DNA of 64,000 bases from Asterias rubens. Its lineage: Eukaryota > Echinodermata > Asteroidea > Forcipulatida > Asteriidae. Shown here one piece after another: positions 1-14,900 of the stretch; the first letter of the stretch is position 1, and each line of letters starts with the position of its first letter. The notes beneath the pieces are model-generated. The model saw only the letters and a list, made by a program, of their open reading frames with translations, was not told the origin of the DNA and ran no database searches. The stretch spans positions 11,296,840 through 11,360,839 of the forward strand of contig NC_047067.1 of assembly GCF_902459465.1 (NCBI RefSeq), in the 5' to 3' direction. Position numbers and translations under genes: made by a program.

Positions 1-710
1 ATTGCTTTTTTGAGATATGGCGGACACTATAAGAGCAGCACTTTTTGATTTAGGTGTATATCAGACAAATTTATCTACATTTTAATTTCTCTTTATTCAA
101 AGTTTTCTTTAAAGCCATTATACACTTTCGGAACAGAAAAAAATATTTGTCATTTTGTTATATAAAACAATCAAAAGCTATAATTTTGATATTATTTGAC
201 TGCTTGTTATTTTTGCATAAGAATTTATTCGTGGACTTTTAAAGCAGAAAACTGAATCAATTTTCTGCCTGAAGAATTAAGATAGCTTGAAATAAATAAT
301 TTATCTAAAAAACAATTAAGGACGTTTATTTGTCATTTTATTTGTTTACTCTTCTTATTGTTGACTCGTATGCCTGACCGTTTACATAAAAACAGAGTAC
401 GGAGGGGAATTTAATTAAATATTAGTTGAACCAAGGTTTTTTTTTAGTAGGTTTATAATTGTAATAGCCTTAGTTTTTTATGAAAGTAATTCAAACTATT
501 TAATTGCACATTCCAATCTATTGTACTGAGATCAATTTGAATGTTGAGACTCACATGAAGGAAAAATCTGGGGTTTTTTTTGTTCCTCGGACTCAAAATG
601 TCTATAAATTTTATTTTGTGGTGCATTGTAATAATGTTATATTTGTAAAGTTAACCCTGAACTCAAAATAAAGCACCTCGTCTCGGATGACGCAGTGCCA
701 TCCACTTAAA

Positions 711-725
711 CCAACAGAGGGCGCT
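711..725 (+). promoter_or_regulatory. CTCF-like motif (candidate)
   Basis: The word ccaacagagggcgct fits the core pattern CANNAGRNGGCRS known for CTCF. Only the match is seen. Related agagggcg words at about 12,425 and 45,437 lie in introns, so the word may simply be part of a dispersed repeat. Confidence 0.25.
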
Positions 726-1288
726 GTTGAATTAGCATAAACAGTATGGAGTCCAGTCGTCTAAAACCTGTACTGGTCATAATGTCAGGGCACCTGTCGA
801 GTTGCTATTCCAGTAAAAAATAGTTTACATTGAATCCGAGGCAACTGAGCTGAAAAGGAAAATTTACGGCAGAATTCATCGGTACCTTTTCGTCTTTAAC
901 TAAAATCCAAATCTGTTTTTCTTAGGGGGTACACTAAATTCAATTGTATATGCCCATAATATGGTACAAAAACGATGAATCTTTGAGGTAAGTAAAATTT
1001 GCTGTAATTTTTTACGGACGTGAAATTGACATTAATTTTGACAAGTCAGATGAATGAGAAAGTCACAGTGGATGTTGGATGTTGGATGTCCGTCATGCAT
1101 GTGAAAACTCGCCCCTTGTTGCTACTCTAAATTTATCTTTTGTACTCAATAGTTGGCATGTGGTGTGCGCTAAACATGTTCATTCAAAATTTGTTAGACG
1201 AAGTCGTTCCTTGCAAATGCAAGGACATTTCATACTGCAAAATTGAAGTTCATCAAAACGTTTTGCAGTGCCTGAAATTCTTCCTCCA

Positions 1289-1356
1289 AGGTTAGACTGC
1301 AGCGCAGGACTTGCAATCACAGGAGGTTGTGGGTTCGAATCCCCCAGCTTACTGCT
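1289..1356 (+). repeat. tRNA-like SINE head
   Basis: A sequence with an internal B-box (gggttcgaatcccc) preceded by a tRNA-like D-arm/anticodon spacing. There is no clean acceptor stem, so it reads as a tRNA-derived SINE fragment and not a functional tRNA gene. Confidence 0.4.
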
Positions 1357-2186
1357 GATTTTGCAATGACTAGAATAAATATTGTCGTCTAGTTTAGTTA
1401 CTGAACCAGAATTTCTTGATTTGTGTAATTCATAATTTTTTATAGACGATAAACCAATGTTTGTATGAGAGAGATTGGCTGTTGCTACTCCTACTAGAAC
1501 TAAGCGGTTTCGTTTCGCTATCGTCTCCCGTAACCTCATAGACGTACATCTCTCTTTTTTGGTTCTTTTATACAGTTTTAATTTTGGCTACGCAAATTTC
1601 TTTTTTTCTCTCTTTTTGTCTAGCCAAAATTAGGCTCTATGTGTCCTTTGAACTCTCATTGGCCCTGGGGGCGACAGAAAATCCACTCCGCAATCTCAAA
1701 AATTGTTAAAAATGATAAATTCTTACCGTAATTCAGTCCCCAACTGCTCCGTTTTACCACTATACTACACTATAAATGCCGATTGTCCCCGACCATGCAC
1801 GTGCTTTTTTCCCAGGACAAACGTGGAGAATTATCTGCACACGTTCGTCCTGGAAAGAAAAAATACCCAATCTGTGCTTTGTGTACAAAACATATGGACA
1901 CGCGTCTGGAAACTACGAAGAGTGTGTTTCGCGTCTGGGAACCACGAAGAGTGTGTCAAACAATCACGCAAGCGTCAAAATGGCTTGTTGGCCCCAACAA
2001 AATGTAGCGGAACATAGCGATCATTTGCGTTGTGTATTTTTAAATGTGCCAAAATACGCAAAGAAAACATATTTTTATACACTGAGTTTCTGAGAAAACC
2101 CATCTTAAAATCGCGAAAACCAAATTTTAAAAAACAAACAAATAAAGCACAAAATAATCATAAATGATGCAGAAATCCTGATTTAG

Positions 2187-2325
2187 TACAAGGTTCGAAG
2201 TTAGAAGTCACTTGTTAGAAGGTACAAAGTGTCTAATGTACGAAGTGTCCAAAGTCACTTCGTACCTTGCAAAGGTGCGAAGTGTCTAGGGTACGAAGTG
2301 GCAAAGGTACGAAGTGTCCTGACAC
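2187..2325 (+). repeat. Degenerate short tandem repeat
   Basis: Several imperfect copies of a 13-base word of the type ggtacgaagtgtc, one of them inverted (cacttcgtacc), spaced irregularly. No function is visible. Confidence 0.5.
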
Positions 2326-2962
2326 CTTCTTCTAAAAAAGGAATTCACAAGTATTTTCTGAATATTATAAAAAAGAACTAAATTACTTTTTGGAAAGCTT
2401 ACTTTAGATGTAAACACCAGTGTTGTCACTACTTCTAGACCTAGAACTATGAGGTTCGTTCTGCAATCGTCTCCACAAGACAATAGTGTAACAAACCCCA
2501 TAGTTCTAGGATTATGTTGTCACCAGCCCAAATTTAGTACCGGTCGGTAAAGGTTTTAGCAAGGCAAAGTCCCGGCCAGGTAGGTCTGAGTGTCGGTAGG
2601 CCCAACCGGCACCGACCCGTGTAGCGACATCGGTGGTAGACACAACCGTCCTTTGTTGGCAAGAAAATACTGCCAGTTGTCAATAGCCATTGTGTAAGTC
2701 ATCATTTGAACATAACTACACAGGCATGACTTGAGGTATTTTTATTCAATTAAAAAAAAGAACGTTCGACTTGTCCGAGTTTACTCTGTGGTCCAGTATA
2801 AAATTAAAAAAACCTGAACTAGGGTTTGGCTAATTTTGTACTAATTGGGGTGCAACCCTATCAACAAGCTTCAATAAAGTTTCCAGGATCGTTGCTAATT
2901 ATGTAATTTTGTTTTACAGGTACTATTCTTTGAGTTGAATTCATTTTTCTTAGTCAGCCATC

Positions 2963-5900
2963 ATGTCTCTCTTCAAGGCTAGAGACTGGTGGTCTCACAA
3001 TATTGGATCGGCTGATGCGTTTGATCAAGGCAGCTTATGTGTGGCTAATATCGACAATAGCCCTTCACAACTCGGTAAAAAATTATGTAAAATGTGTTGA
3101 GGGAATTGCTGGGTTACTTTAAAGGGTCTGGGTACTTTTTGTAGGACACAAAACACAATCTCCACAAACTTACATCAAACTCACACAGTTTGAAGATAAT
3201 GATGGTAGAAAGCTTCCCTTAAAATTACTTGCTGGGGTAGTTTTTAAAATGAATGAGTAAAATAAATCACCAAAATAATTGTTGTCTCTAAATACTAAAA
3301 TTTATTTTGGCATGTAAAATATATTTTTGTCACATTGTTTTACTAATTTCTCAAAAACTACAGCACCGTCTACTGTCATTATCTTCAAACAGTGTAAGTT
3401 TGATGTAAATCTGTGGACATTGTGTTTTTTTTTGTTACAAAAAGTACCCAGACCCTTTAAGGGCAGGGTGCTGGGGTATTCCAAAAACTATTGACCATAA
3501 CAACTGCTTGGTAGCAAGCACTGCAACTGTTAATATTTTGAGAATGTCTTCTGTAATTGAAGTATTCAATATGGTTTTGCTTAAACTTGTCGTCCAAATC
3601 TGAGATACGCTTCATGCATGAATCGATTCTGAGATATCTGAGGGTTGGTGTTCGTTCTGGATGGATGTGATGTTCTTGTGAAAATACTGGGTTGCTGTTC
3701 TCTCAACAAGTAATGGTGTTCAGCTGAAACTGATACTATAAATTAGCATTACTTTGACAAAATCCAATCAATGACCCAACCTTAAACTGATACTGTTGCT
3801 GATTAGGATCCTGTCAGAAACTGCTTTAAAAATCCCCAAATCCAAGCAATGTTTTGGGAATTTTTTAACCTTTGAGCAAGACTCTTCAAGGGTTGAAACT
3901 TGATGCCATTAACCAAATATTGTTTTCCATTCATACTATCTCATGTTGGTCGGTAAGCACTTTGCGGTCAGGTTGGTGTAGTGGTGTCTCGCCCCGCCTT
4001 CCAAATCTGGAACCCCGGTTCCAATCCCAATCGGGGGCACTATGTGGATTGGGGTTTTCAGTCCCTACTTGACTGTGTGAGGTTTCCCTGGAATAATTCT
4101 CTGTATTTTTGTATCCCACATCTCAAACTAAAATTCTTCATTGTCGTCTCTCTTCTCACTTGACTCTAAAAAGAGCATGCCGTTGACAGATATCCAAAAT
4201 CTATTTTTGGGGACAAAAATCGGGCCATGTAAAATTAACCATTGAGAAAATTGCTTGCCAAATCAAGTGCTTATAAATCATACGTACTCAGTGTGATGTT
4301 TTTTTTTTCTCTGAACAGATAAAGTGATCGTGGGTGGCTTCAATGGTATCTTGCGTATTTATCAGCCCAAAGGCTCTAGGGGTGAGGCTAACAAGGCAGA
4401 GGAAGTCCTACTGGAGACGCAGTTACCCCAGCCGATCCTTCAAGTGGAAGCAGGACGATTTGTCTCGTGAGTTTCCCATAAATCAAAGTTAAGGCTGTAG
4501 TAGTGTTTACTTGTGTGAGTAGTGTCGAGGTCGCAACTATTGCTTGTTATATCCAGTCGTGACTACCGCTTGTCAACTTCCCGGTGTGATTATGGATGTG
4601 ACATGTTAACAAAGTTTAGCTAATATTTAAACCGTCATTTAAAGGAAAGGCACCAATTGGTAATTGTCAAAGACCAGTCTTCTCACTTGGTGTATCCCGT
4701 CATAACCATAAAATAACAAGCCTGTGACAATTTGGGCTCAATTGGTCATCGAAGTTGCAAGAAAATGATGAAAGAAAAAACACCCTTGTTGGACGAAATT
4801 GTGTGCCTTCAGAAAAGAATAAAAGACTTCTAGCTAGAAGTCTTTTATTATTTTAGTGAGAAATTACCTCTTTCTCAAAAACTACGTTACTTCAGAGGGA
4901 GTCATTTCCCACAATGTTTTATACTATCAACAGCTCTTCAATGCTTGTTACCAAGTCAGTTTTCAAGTTAATATTTGTTTTGAGTAATTACCAAACGTGT
5001 ACTACCCTTTAATAGCCTTTAAAACCAAGAATGAAAGCTCCCCTTTACACTGTTACTACCCCTTTGCATCATGCGTAAGCTTTCCTCAACCCATCTCTAC
5101 ACCTTAGAAAAATGCAGCACAGACAGCAAAATGTTGCTTCTCAATCACATCTACAATCATCACCCACATCGGGACACATTAACTTCGGGGTGATAAGAAG
5201 TACATAAGTTTCCTACCAAAGTACGCAAGTGCCATACCTGCCCCACATTCCAGTGACTCAGAAATTGTAACTCAAGTCCAATGTGCTAGATGGCATAGTC
5301 TATTGACCCATTTCACCTGACGTCATCAGCAGAAAAATCTTGAATGCACCATACTGGTGGGCAATTTCACTGTGCGTTTTTATATTAACTCTATGCTGCG
5401 CGTTATGCAGTGAAAGTGTGCATTTTAGGCGACGCGGGTTTAATACACGTAAACCTAACTGCCCACCAACATGGTGAGCGTGGCATTGGTCGCCGCGTGT
5501 GATACGCGTGCAAGGGGTCAATACACACTTTAATTGCATCTGATGAAGTTCCTGTTGCTACGAAAGCTTATGCAGTTTGTTTGATGTAATTAGTTAGTCT
5601 TACAGTGGCTGCCACCATCTTCCTTGTTTCACGCTGAAAGAGTGACAGGAGTAATGTCTTCTTCTTGTCACAATTATAACAAATTTGGAATAAATGAATG
5701 AAAAACAATCTGTATACACTATTTCAAAGATGCTGTGCTTAAAGACACTGGACACTATTGGTAATTGTCAAAGACTAGTCTTCACAGTTAGTGTATCTCA
5801 ACATATGCATAAAAACTGTTAAAATTTGAGCTCAATCGTTCGTCGAAAGAAAAAAGGCCCTTGTCGCTCCATGGTCAAACGAAGTTGTGTGCTTTCAGAT

Positions 5901-8900
5901 GTTTGATTTCGAGACCTCAAATTCTAAATCTGAGGTCTCGAAATCAAATTCGTGGAAAATCACTTCCTTCTCGAAAACTACGTCACTTCAGAGGGAGCTG
6001 TTTCTCACAATGTTTTACCCCAACAACCTCTCCCCATTACTCGTATTCCAGAAAGGTTTGACGTTAATAATTATTTTGAGTAATTACCAATAGTGTCCAC
6101 TGCCTATAAGGTAAAGTCCAGCATATACCTCATAGACAATGACTCTATGTTTCATCCCAGTTCTTTTCACAAACTGGGGGAAATCCAGAATGATCTTTGA
6201 GAAATTCTTATTATAGCTCCCTAATTACAAACATTTCATGACATTTTTCATTGGACCGGAGAACATCCTTTATAGAAATGAAAAAACAAAACAGGTTAAA
6301 GCTTTTCAATTCGAGGCTGTTCCCCAGAAGTGTTATTTAGAGTTTTCAGGGTTGTTTTTGTTTTATTTCAGTGTCTCTGAGAATCTTCATCTTGCTGTAC
6401 TTCATCCAAGGAAACTGACCGTGTACAGCATATCTGGTGAGTAAAACCCGTTCCAGACAGGTGCTCCAGAGTTGCGCCAAACCTAACAGATTGGGATCGA
6501 CTCTAGGTCGACCCAAATAACTTTTTGTTTCAGACAGGTGAACTTAACATAACATTTACACTGGCTCGGCTCATGACAAACTGGCGTCTGAAACCAAGGC
6601 GCTCCAGAGTCGTTACGAACAACTGCAACAGTCAATCTTTTGAATTCTAGTGCGCCAGTCGCACTTTTCATGTACTTAATTCAGAATTTGGTTTGGCGCG
6701 ATACTAGAGCGCATGTCTGAAACAGGTGCAAGATGTTGACATTCTCCCAATAATTTGTAACGACTTAAAAAATTTAATACAATGTTAAATTTGCATCGGG
6801 GATAAAGAATATTCATTTTGGTTTTTACCCATATACACCGATGTTTGTTGTTGAGTTGTGGGTATGAATCCCGTGACCAAGTAATATGCATGTGATTTTT
6901 TTTTCACAGTGCTAACAAACATCAGAGTATATTGGTAAAAAAATTAAAAAATTCTTTATCCTCTATGCAAATTTGACATCTATTAAAGCGTTTGCAGTAC
7001 CCGCTGCTAAAACATGGGATTCAAACTGCCTCTAGCTATCGGCATTCTCGGTGGTCTAGTTGGTATGACACTGCTCTAGAATTGGGTTCAAATCCCACCC
7101 GAGTAATATGCCTAGGTGTTTTTTTTTTCACAGATTTCTGGAAAGTACCGAGTATATAGTGCTACAACAAACATCGGTGTATATGGGTAAAATCCAAAAT
7201 TAATGTACTTAAAAGATGCTAGTTTTGTTTAAACTGTTATAAATTTTGGTGTACTTTGGTCATGTTTTTGATTAGGTACAACTGGTGTAGTGGAACATGG
7301 CAGTCAGTATCACTTGAAGATTATATACGAGCACAACTTACAGCGGACTGCCTTCAGCCTGGTTGTCGGACCTTTTGGTGGTGTCAAAGGTAACTGTAAG
7401 AAATGATCAGTAGGGTTTGAATTTTACACTCGACCGCAGACTCAATGCCAGTGATTATTAGCATCAGGGGCCCAATTTCATAGAGCTGCTTAGCACAAAA
7501 ATTTGCTAAGCATGAAATTTCTTCCTTGATAAAAACAGGATTACCAGCCAAATTTCCACTTGATTTTCAGGATAAGCAAACAACAGCTGAATGCAACAAA
7601 TGGAAATTGTGATTGGTAGTCCTGTTTTTATCAAGGAAGAAATTTCCTGCTAAGCAAATTTGTGTGCTTAGCAGCTATATAAAACTGGGCACAGGCCTGT
7701 AAATTCTTGACAAGTCCATTGGTCTTGGGATTGTGTGCAAATGTTGACTTTCAGTTTGATAGATATAATTCTGTTGTTTATTGAAGAATACCTACCCATA
7801 ATAGAAATTAAATAAATCTTGTTGCCTTTTTTATTTTAAACTCAAACAATTCAATTGTACAGCAGTTATTTGTTAGGGCTAGAAGGCTCAGTTTGTACAG
7901 CGCCAGCACATTAATCCAGAGGTCATAGGTTCAAATCCATCTAGTAAATTTATTTTTGTTCGACCCCAAATTCTATCAAATTTTCCCAACCAGTTTCCCT
8001 CATGGTTTATGTACTTTTTTAAATTTTTTACTTCTTCCGATTATTTTGCCCTTTTGAAAAATCTGAAAAAATTGCAATCAAATACCCTGATATGTCTATA
8101 AGAGCCTACACGATATGTGCATGTAAGTCAGTCCTTTGACTCTAGAAAATATTCGACCCCAAATTCCATCAAATTTTCCCAGCCAGCTTCCCTCATGGTT
8201 TATTTACTTTTTTTTCTTCTTCCGATTATTTTGCTCTTGGAAAAATCTGGAAAAAGATGTGATTAACAGCCTGGTATGTCTATTAAAGCCTACATGATAT
8301 GTAGGTCAGTCCTTTGCCTCTAGAAAATATTCCTACTTTTTTTCCAATGACCAAATATCATGTCTGTTTTCAGTCTGCAACATCTAATTCTATATATAAA
8401 AAAACTGTGATTAAATAGCTTGATATGTTTATTAGAGCCTACATGATAATGTACATGTAGGTCAGCCCTTGAACTCAATAAAGTATTCCTACTTTTTTTT
8501 CCAATGACCAAAAATTTTGGCTGTAAGAAGTAACTACAAATACTAAATAGTAAACTTGCGCGTACAACTATGTATTATATCTCTGTTGAGGGAGTGTTGG
8601 CTCTGAAAAGAGCCGGTGTGGTCTCGACGTTTCAAACAGTATACTTTTGCTCGTCTTCAGGAGAATGCTGGACTACTGTTAGTGGTGGAGCTTAAGTAGG
8701 GCCAGGGGGATGCACATTTGGGCGGGAAGGATCCAAGCTGTTCTTGGCAGGTGACGCGTGTGAGTTGGTTGCTGCCTGTAATTGATTTGTAACAGCTAAT
8801 TTTATTTATCTTTTATTCGGCAGGTAAAGATTTCTTATGTATCCAGTCCATGGACGGCGCGGTCTCCTTCTTTGAGCAGGAGAGTTTCTCCTTCAGCCGG

Positions 8901-11900
8901 TTCCTGCCGGGGTTCCTCCTGCCCGGGCCGATCAGATACGTCCCTCGGACCGACTCCTTCATCACCGTATCGTCAACCTGGCAGGTTGAGAGTTATAAGT
9001 ACCAGGTGCTCGCCGTGGCTACAGATGTGAAATCCAAAGCTGAGTCTCAGTCAATCACATCTGGGAAAAGAATCACTGTGAGTAAATTTAAGGCACTGGA
9101 CATTCTTAGCATACAAAACTTACTTGGTAACGATCAATGGAGAGCTGTTGATAGTATAAAACATTATGAAAAGCGGCTCTCTCTGAAGAAACAAAGTTTT
9201 TGAGAAAGCGAAATTTTGTCAGTCAAATTTCAAAAGACTTTTTTCTTTTTTCAGACATATGAAAGCGCACAAATTTGTGCAACTAGAGTGTTTTTCTTTC
9301 ATTATTCTCTTGCAACTTCGATGACCATTTGAGTCTAAATTTTTACAGATTTGTTATTTCATGCTTATGTTGGGATACACCAATTGAGAATACTAGTCTT
9401 TAAAAAGGTGACCAGAGGCTTGTGAATGGTCAGTGCATACAATACCAGAAACTTGTGATTGGCTAATGCACACATCATAATAGTACTATATTGTCCTGAT
9501 TGGTTTATTTTGATGGCAGATGGACTGGTCATACAACCTTGGGGAGGCAGCTCTGGACCTCAGTGTAACAACGTCAACGCAGGGGTCAACATCAATCATG
9601 GTTCTTGGTAAGTCATACCAACCTTTACAGAACTCAAGAGTATTTTGGGTAGCCAGGCATTTGGAAGCCAATTATATTGTTTTTTTGATGGAGTAAATTG
9701 CATTGGAGACTGCCATGCCCTAATAGAGGACCTCGACCACTCAACTACATCGACGTGATCGGGACAGATACGGAGGCTGAAATCGTGGACCTTACAAACA
9801 AGATGAGGGATAAACACCTCTGGCGTGACGCTGTGCATGGAATCTGGGTTGCGACCGCTAAATGATGATGATGACATTGCATTGTTTTTTAAAGTTTTCA
9901 TGGGCTCTTGAACTTTTCTGCTACCTGTCAATTTATATCATCCGCTGTGGTTTTGAATAAGGGACTAAAAGAGTGGCACGAGGTCTTAATCGGCCAATTA
10001 AAACCGAAGGTGAGGGCCTTTATTGCACGGCCTTGACCCTGCAAGGTTTTAAACCATCGTTCAAGACTGAGACACTTCTTTTTTATTTAATCCCATTCAT
10101 AAATACCGTGATAAATTTGCCGTCAAAAATATCCATGAACCTTTAAAAGTTGAGAACAAATCTGATACTTTAGCCTAAGCTCACCTTGACTCTGCATTGA
10201 ACATCTATCAATGTTAAGCACTAAGCAGCTCCTTGCGCAAGTTAAGATTTTGTGCGCTTAAGTTTTAAGTTATCGGACACAAGTTTTGAGCTTGCGCGAA
10301 CCAAATATGCAACCGCTGTACTATACACATAGCAATAGCAGCTTCTTGGTAGATAGACAATGCACAATATATACAGTATAGGTTGCTATTGTAACAAATG
10401 TTGACTGAATAACAAAGACTTGAAATGCGCACATATCCAGCCTGCTGGGTGTTCAATGCCCATGCTATGGTTTCAACTGATACTCCCTCGGTGACTCCCA
10501 TAGTATAGCACGTCCTTAGCAACACCATCAGCAACAGTCATTAGCTGTAGCGCCTAATTTGGATACGGCCTTTGTTTTAAAACCATACCTTTTGAAGTAG
10601 TAAATATTTGAATATGAACAAATAAACCCAATATTTCTTTGTTTTTGTTTGACTACCCCAGGCGAGCGATCCATTGTCTGTTTGAAAGACACAGGTGCAA
10701 TCAAATTCATGAAGAAATTGGAATACAGTCCGAGCTGTTTCTTCCCTCATGGAACTTGTGAGTATCTGAATTTCGTTTTATAGGTCATTTCATAAAAAGT
10801 GTGCATAATGGAAACGCTAAACTGAAGTTTGTGGTTAGGTAACTTCCAGAATTATCTATTGTTATTGGTAGAAAGTTTTTCTTACTTATGAATTTTAATT
10901 TTTTGTCTTTCCCAATTTGAGACTCTATCTACACCTGATTGGTGTTGTAACTCCTCATCAGTTTTACAACAGATATGAAAAGCTAATTGTTGAATTATGA
11001 GACCCATTTTTAATAGCATAACCATTTTATATTATAACGTTTCAATTGGGGTGAGCAAGTGGGGGCAACGCAAAGAGTTTGTTTGTTGGGGTGTTGTTGT
11101 TTTTTGCTTTGAGTTATTGGGGGCTAATTAATGTATCAAACTATTCATTTGTGCACTTTAAAATCTCATTTGGGGTGAGGGCAAAAATGGTCAAGAGTTC
11201 TGATGAATGGGAACTGGGGGGGGGGCTTTTCGATATGAGTTCTGGAGAAAACAAACTCGGATATGATTCAAACCCAAAGCCCTCTTCACGCTGTTCATCA
11301 ATCAATCAATCAATTGTTTAATTTATAAGGCGCTACTCCAACAGTCGTTGCTCATAGAGCCATACAGTAGGCTTTTGAAAAAAGATGAGATTTAAGCAAG
11401 GTTTTGAAAATTGCTAATGAAGAAGATTGCCTGATTATCTGAGGAAGATGATTCCACATCCTTGGTGCTGCGATAAAAAAGGCACGATCCCCCCATGTGT
11501 ATTTCATACATTCTCTGTCAATTATTTGTTTGCAAATGGAAACAATTAAAGAAAGTGATGACTGTGGAATTTGTTCTTCTCTGTCCCTCTCCCTGTCTGT
11601 GTCCAGCCTTGGAGACAAGTATCACTTACATGGTGGCAACGCATACTAGTCAGCTGTTGATATACCAGGATGCTACACTGAAATGGGCATCCAAGCTGGA
11701 ACATATACCTGTGGCCATTAGAGTTGGCCAATTCCAGTAAGTAAAGGATTGGGGATTTTATGCAAGTATGATCCGAAACCTTGCATGGTGGGAGTATAAT
11801 TGGGTGAAGGTTTGTGGTAGCACCATGTGAAAATCTCTTTTTAGTTGTGTTGATTCTGAAGAGAACCGATGGTTGATAACTCTTTGATTATATGCAAAGG

Positions 11901-14900
11901 AGTTTTGTTTTTCAGATGAGAGACTTGTTGATAGAAGTATTGTCACACTTAAGGCTATTGGTCAGAACTAATCAAATTCCATTTAGTGACCTAAGGTTCT
12001 TATGTTTTGCTTTTGCATTCTGGGAGGTTGAGGAAGCCCAAAATTATCTCTAACAAGCAATGCTTTCTAGGTTTGTGTTCTAAACTTGGTAGTGATACCT
12101 GGGTACAGGGCAGCCAATGGTTGTATGGCTTCTGACTAGCAACCCGAACGGAGGTTTTGACAAAATAGGGGTAAGTAGCTCAGTTGGTAGAGTGCCGCCA
12201 CGTTAATCAGGAGGTCCTTGGTTGAAATCCTGCTCTATTCAATATTCCTTTGTCCAACCCACAAAAAGCAACACACATTGTTTTCAAAAGAGAAGAATCC
12301 ATTTTATAGATGTCTGTTCTCATAACAAGTAATGTCAGATTAATGAAGACATTTTGAGTGCCCAGTTTCTGTCCACTACTTACCAATGAATCATGCCCTT
12401 TCAACCCATAAAATAACATGGTTTAGAGGGCGCTGTAAGGGCAGAAGTCCGTAGTAAGTAGCACCACAAAGTTGGGCTCTTGGGTATTATAAAGGTTTCC
12501 ATATTGTAAAGAAATTGCGAGCTGTGTTTGTTTCCTTTCAAAGACAACTATTGTAGTAGACTACTCCTAGTATTTATAACTACGAAGAGCACTCAAAGCA
12601 TTTGTTGTGAGCTGAGTTACATTACATGCCACTGTAATGTAAACATGAGCTAAACATAGCAGCGCCCATGGGCGTGCTTTGTGAAGTCACTAACAACCAA
12701 AATAGAAAAGTAGGATTTGAAACTTTGCATGGTGGAAATACAGTATGGAAAGGTTTGCGGTGACACCATGTTATGATCTGTAATGAGTTGGGGTGGTTCT
12801 GAAAAGAACTGTTAGTTTAACTCGATGTTTCGATCAGTATGCTCCAGAAGACAATCAGAGCATACTGATCGAAACGTTGAGTTAAACCAACGGTTCTTTT
12901 CAGAACCACCCCAACTCATTAGAGATAGTCATTATGTGGTGTTACTGCAAACCTTTCCAAATCAAAATAGACTTGTACAGTCCTGACATCTATACATTTT
13001 TTTCCCCGTATTGCTTTGCAGAGATCTGAAGGGCGTGATGACGACACTGGACGACCAGGGTCATCTGGTGTGCTCCTACCTCGGCACCGACCCATCCATG
13101 TTTGTCACCCCCACCACCGAGTCGCGCGACATCAATTACGAGGAGCAGGATGTAGAGATGAAGAAACTACAGAGAGCCATCAAGGATTCTGCCTCAAAAC
13201 AAAGTAAGAGGCTTCCAAGGTCAAATTCAAATCCAAGGAAAAATGTTCACTCTATAATCCATCCTTACGTCTGTCAAAACAGAACTGGTTTTTTTTTAGG
13301 TCTTGGATTATGTCACATTTGCAAAGAGTTTCATTCCAGGGTTTATTTGAAATCTCACTTGATTGTACCTTCCAGTGTTGTAACCAAGTCATTTTTCCTC
13401 AAGTCAAGTCACATAAGGTTTCCAAAATAAGTCCACTCTCATTAAATTGTGACAAACTTAAGTAAACCAAATTTTGTTGTTGACTACCTTTGTTTCGCCC
13501 GAATATAACCAAATATTTATTGATACCTCGCCATGCATTGCCTCAAATCCAAAGTACTTATCATGTGGTTTTGTGGTGATTGTTTTCCAGATTTGCTGCC
13601 CAAGAAGGTCGATGAGGAAGAGTTGAGGTTAGAGGTCATTGTGCCGCCCAATCTAGATAGCACATCGGTAAGTTGAACCAATCAAGTCACAAATAAAATC
13701 ACAAGATGACATGGCCTCCCAGAGGTTGTCTGCAACACTCATCAAAAATTAAAATTTGAAGAAAAAAAACCAGACATGATATTCTTCCTATACTTTGGAC
13801 TGTTTTCTGATTTTTTTTTGCCCTTGCAAAAATCTGAAAAACTATATTTGGTCAAGTAAGAAGTAAATGGAAAAGAATTGTTTTGCATTATTATTCATAC
13901 AAGTCATGCATTCGTCAGTTTTTTAAAATCTAAATTGAATGCCAGTCGGAGTGACTTCATTTTTCTTTTGTGCATGTTGGCATCACTGAGTGATGGTCTG
14001 TGCAGACCGACGTACATTTTACACTGAATACAATCTGCAAGCATATTGATTGTAGTACTACTGGCAAACTTTGTTGAACAGAAGTGCTCCATAAATTATT
14101 TTGGAGAAAAGTACAGTTTAAGATTTTAACCGCTTTTCAACACAAATTACGTTTGATTTTCAACTCTTTGCGCCAAATGCCTGCCAATAACAACTCTTTA
14201 TATTTATATATTTATTTCATTTCTCGGGACTAAAAAGTACAATAATGCACACGCCGCACCGGTATAGCTATTGCCAGTAACCCCAACTTTATTTTTGTGT
14301 GTGCCCAAAAAAATTCCAAAAGGTGTACAAGTATTTCACAGAGGGAGCAACGGTAAGACACTGCACTGCATGTAACAGACAAACAACAGCATGGTTTGAT
14401 GTGTTTTGCATAACATACATATTCATGTAAACTAACCTTGGATGGTGGTGGAACCTATTCTTTACTGTGCACAAGTTCATGAATGATACTGAATAATGCA
14501 GTGACCACAGGTTGATTATGCTTAATGTGCAGCTGTGATTGGCTGGTAAACCTTATGATGTAGGGCATCATTTGCATCTTTTTTGAATAACTGCATACAT
14601 TTGCATGTAAAATAGTCATCTCTGGATAAATGAACCCATAACAGTTTGGTTGGTCAGAGCTACCTTTTCCTTGGATCAGTAACACTCCTTTCCCTCCCTC
14701 CTAAAATATGTTTTATAATATTTTTATTTATTTATTATTGTACCTTGGCACAAAAAGATAAGGAAAATCCCAGGGCCACGTGGTAAAATATAAAAATATA
14801 AAAGATATGTTACTGTCACACTGATATATACACAATCTACACAACAAGTATTTTCTTTCATGGACCTGCAGATTTTTGACCTAAAGTCATATGGCATATT

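Larger units (their letters stand above)
1..2919. other. Intergenic region upstream of BBS9
   Basis: No convincing coding exon was seen. The stretch is AT-rich. It contains an AATAAA at 667-672 that could end an upstream plus-strand transcript, a CTCF-like word near 711, a tRNA-like SINE head near 1,290-1,355 and a degenerate short tandem repeat near 2,187-2,325. A good 3' splice site (gttttacag) ends at 2,919, just before the BBS9 start codon, so an untranslated BBS9 first exon and the promoter probably lie somewhere in this stretch; I could not place them. Confidence 0.5.

Noticed and set aside
54..242. 62-codon plus-strand ORF at the left edge
   Set aside because: Phe/Ile/Leu-rich translation of AT-rich DNA with no codon bias or splice context; reads as chance.
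1180..1539. 119-codon minus-strand ORF
   Set aside because: Overlaps the tRNA-like SINE head and has no recognisable domain.
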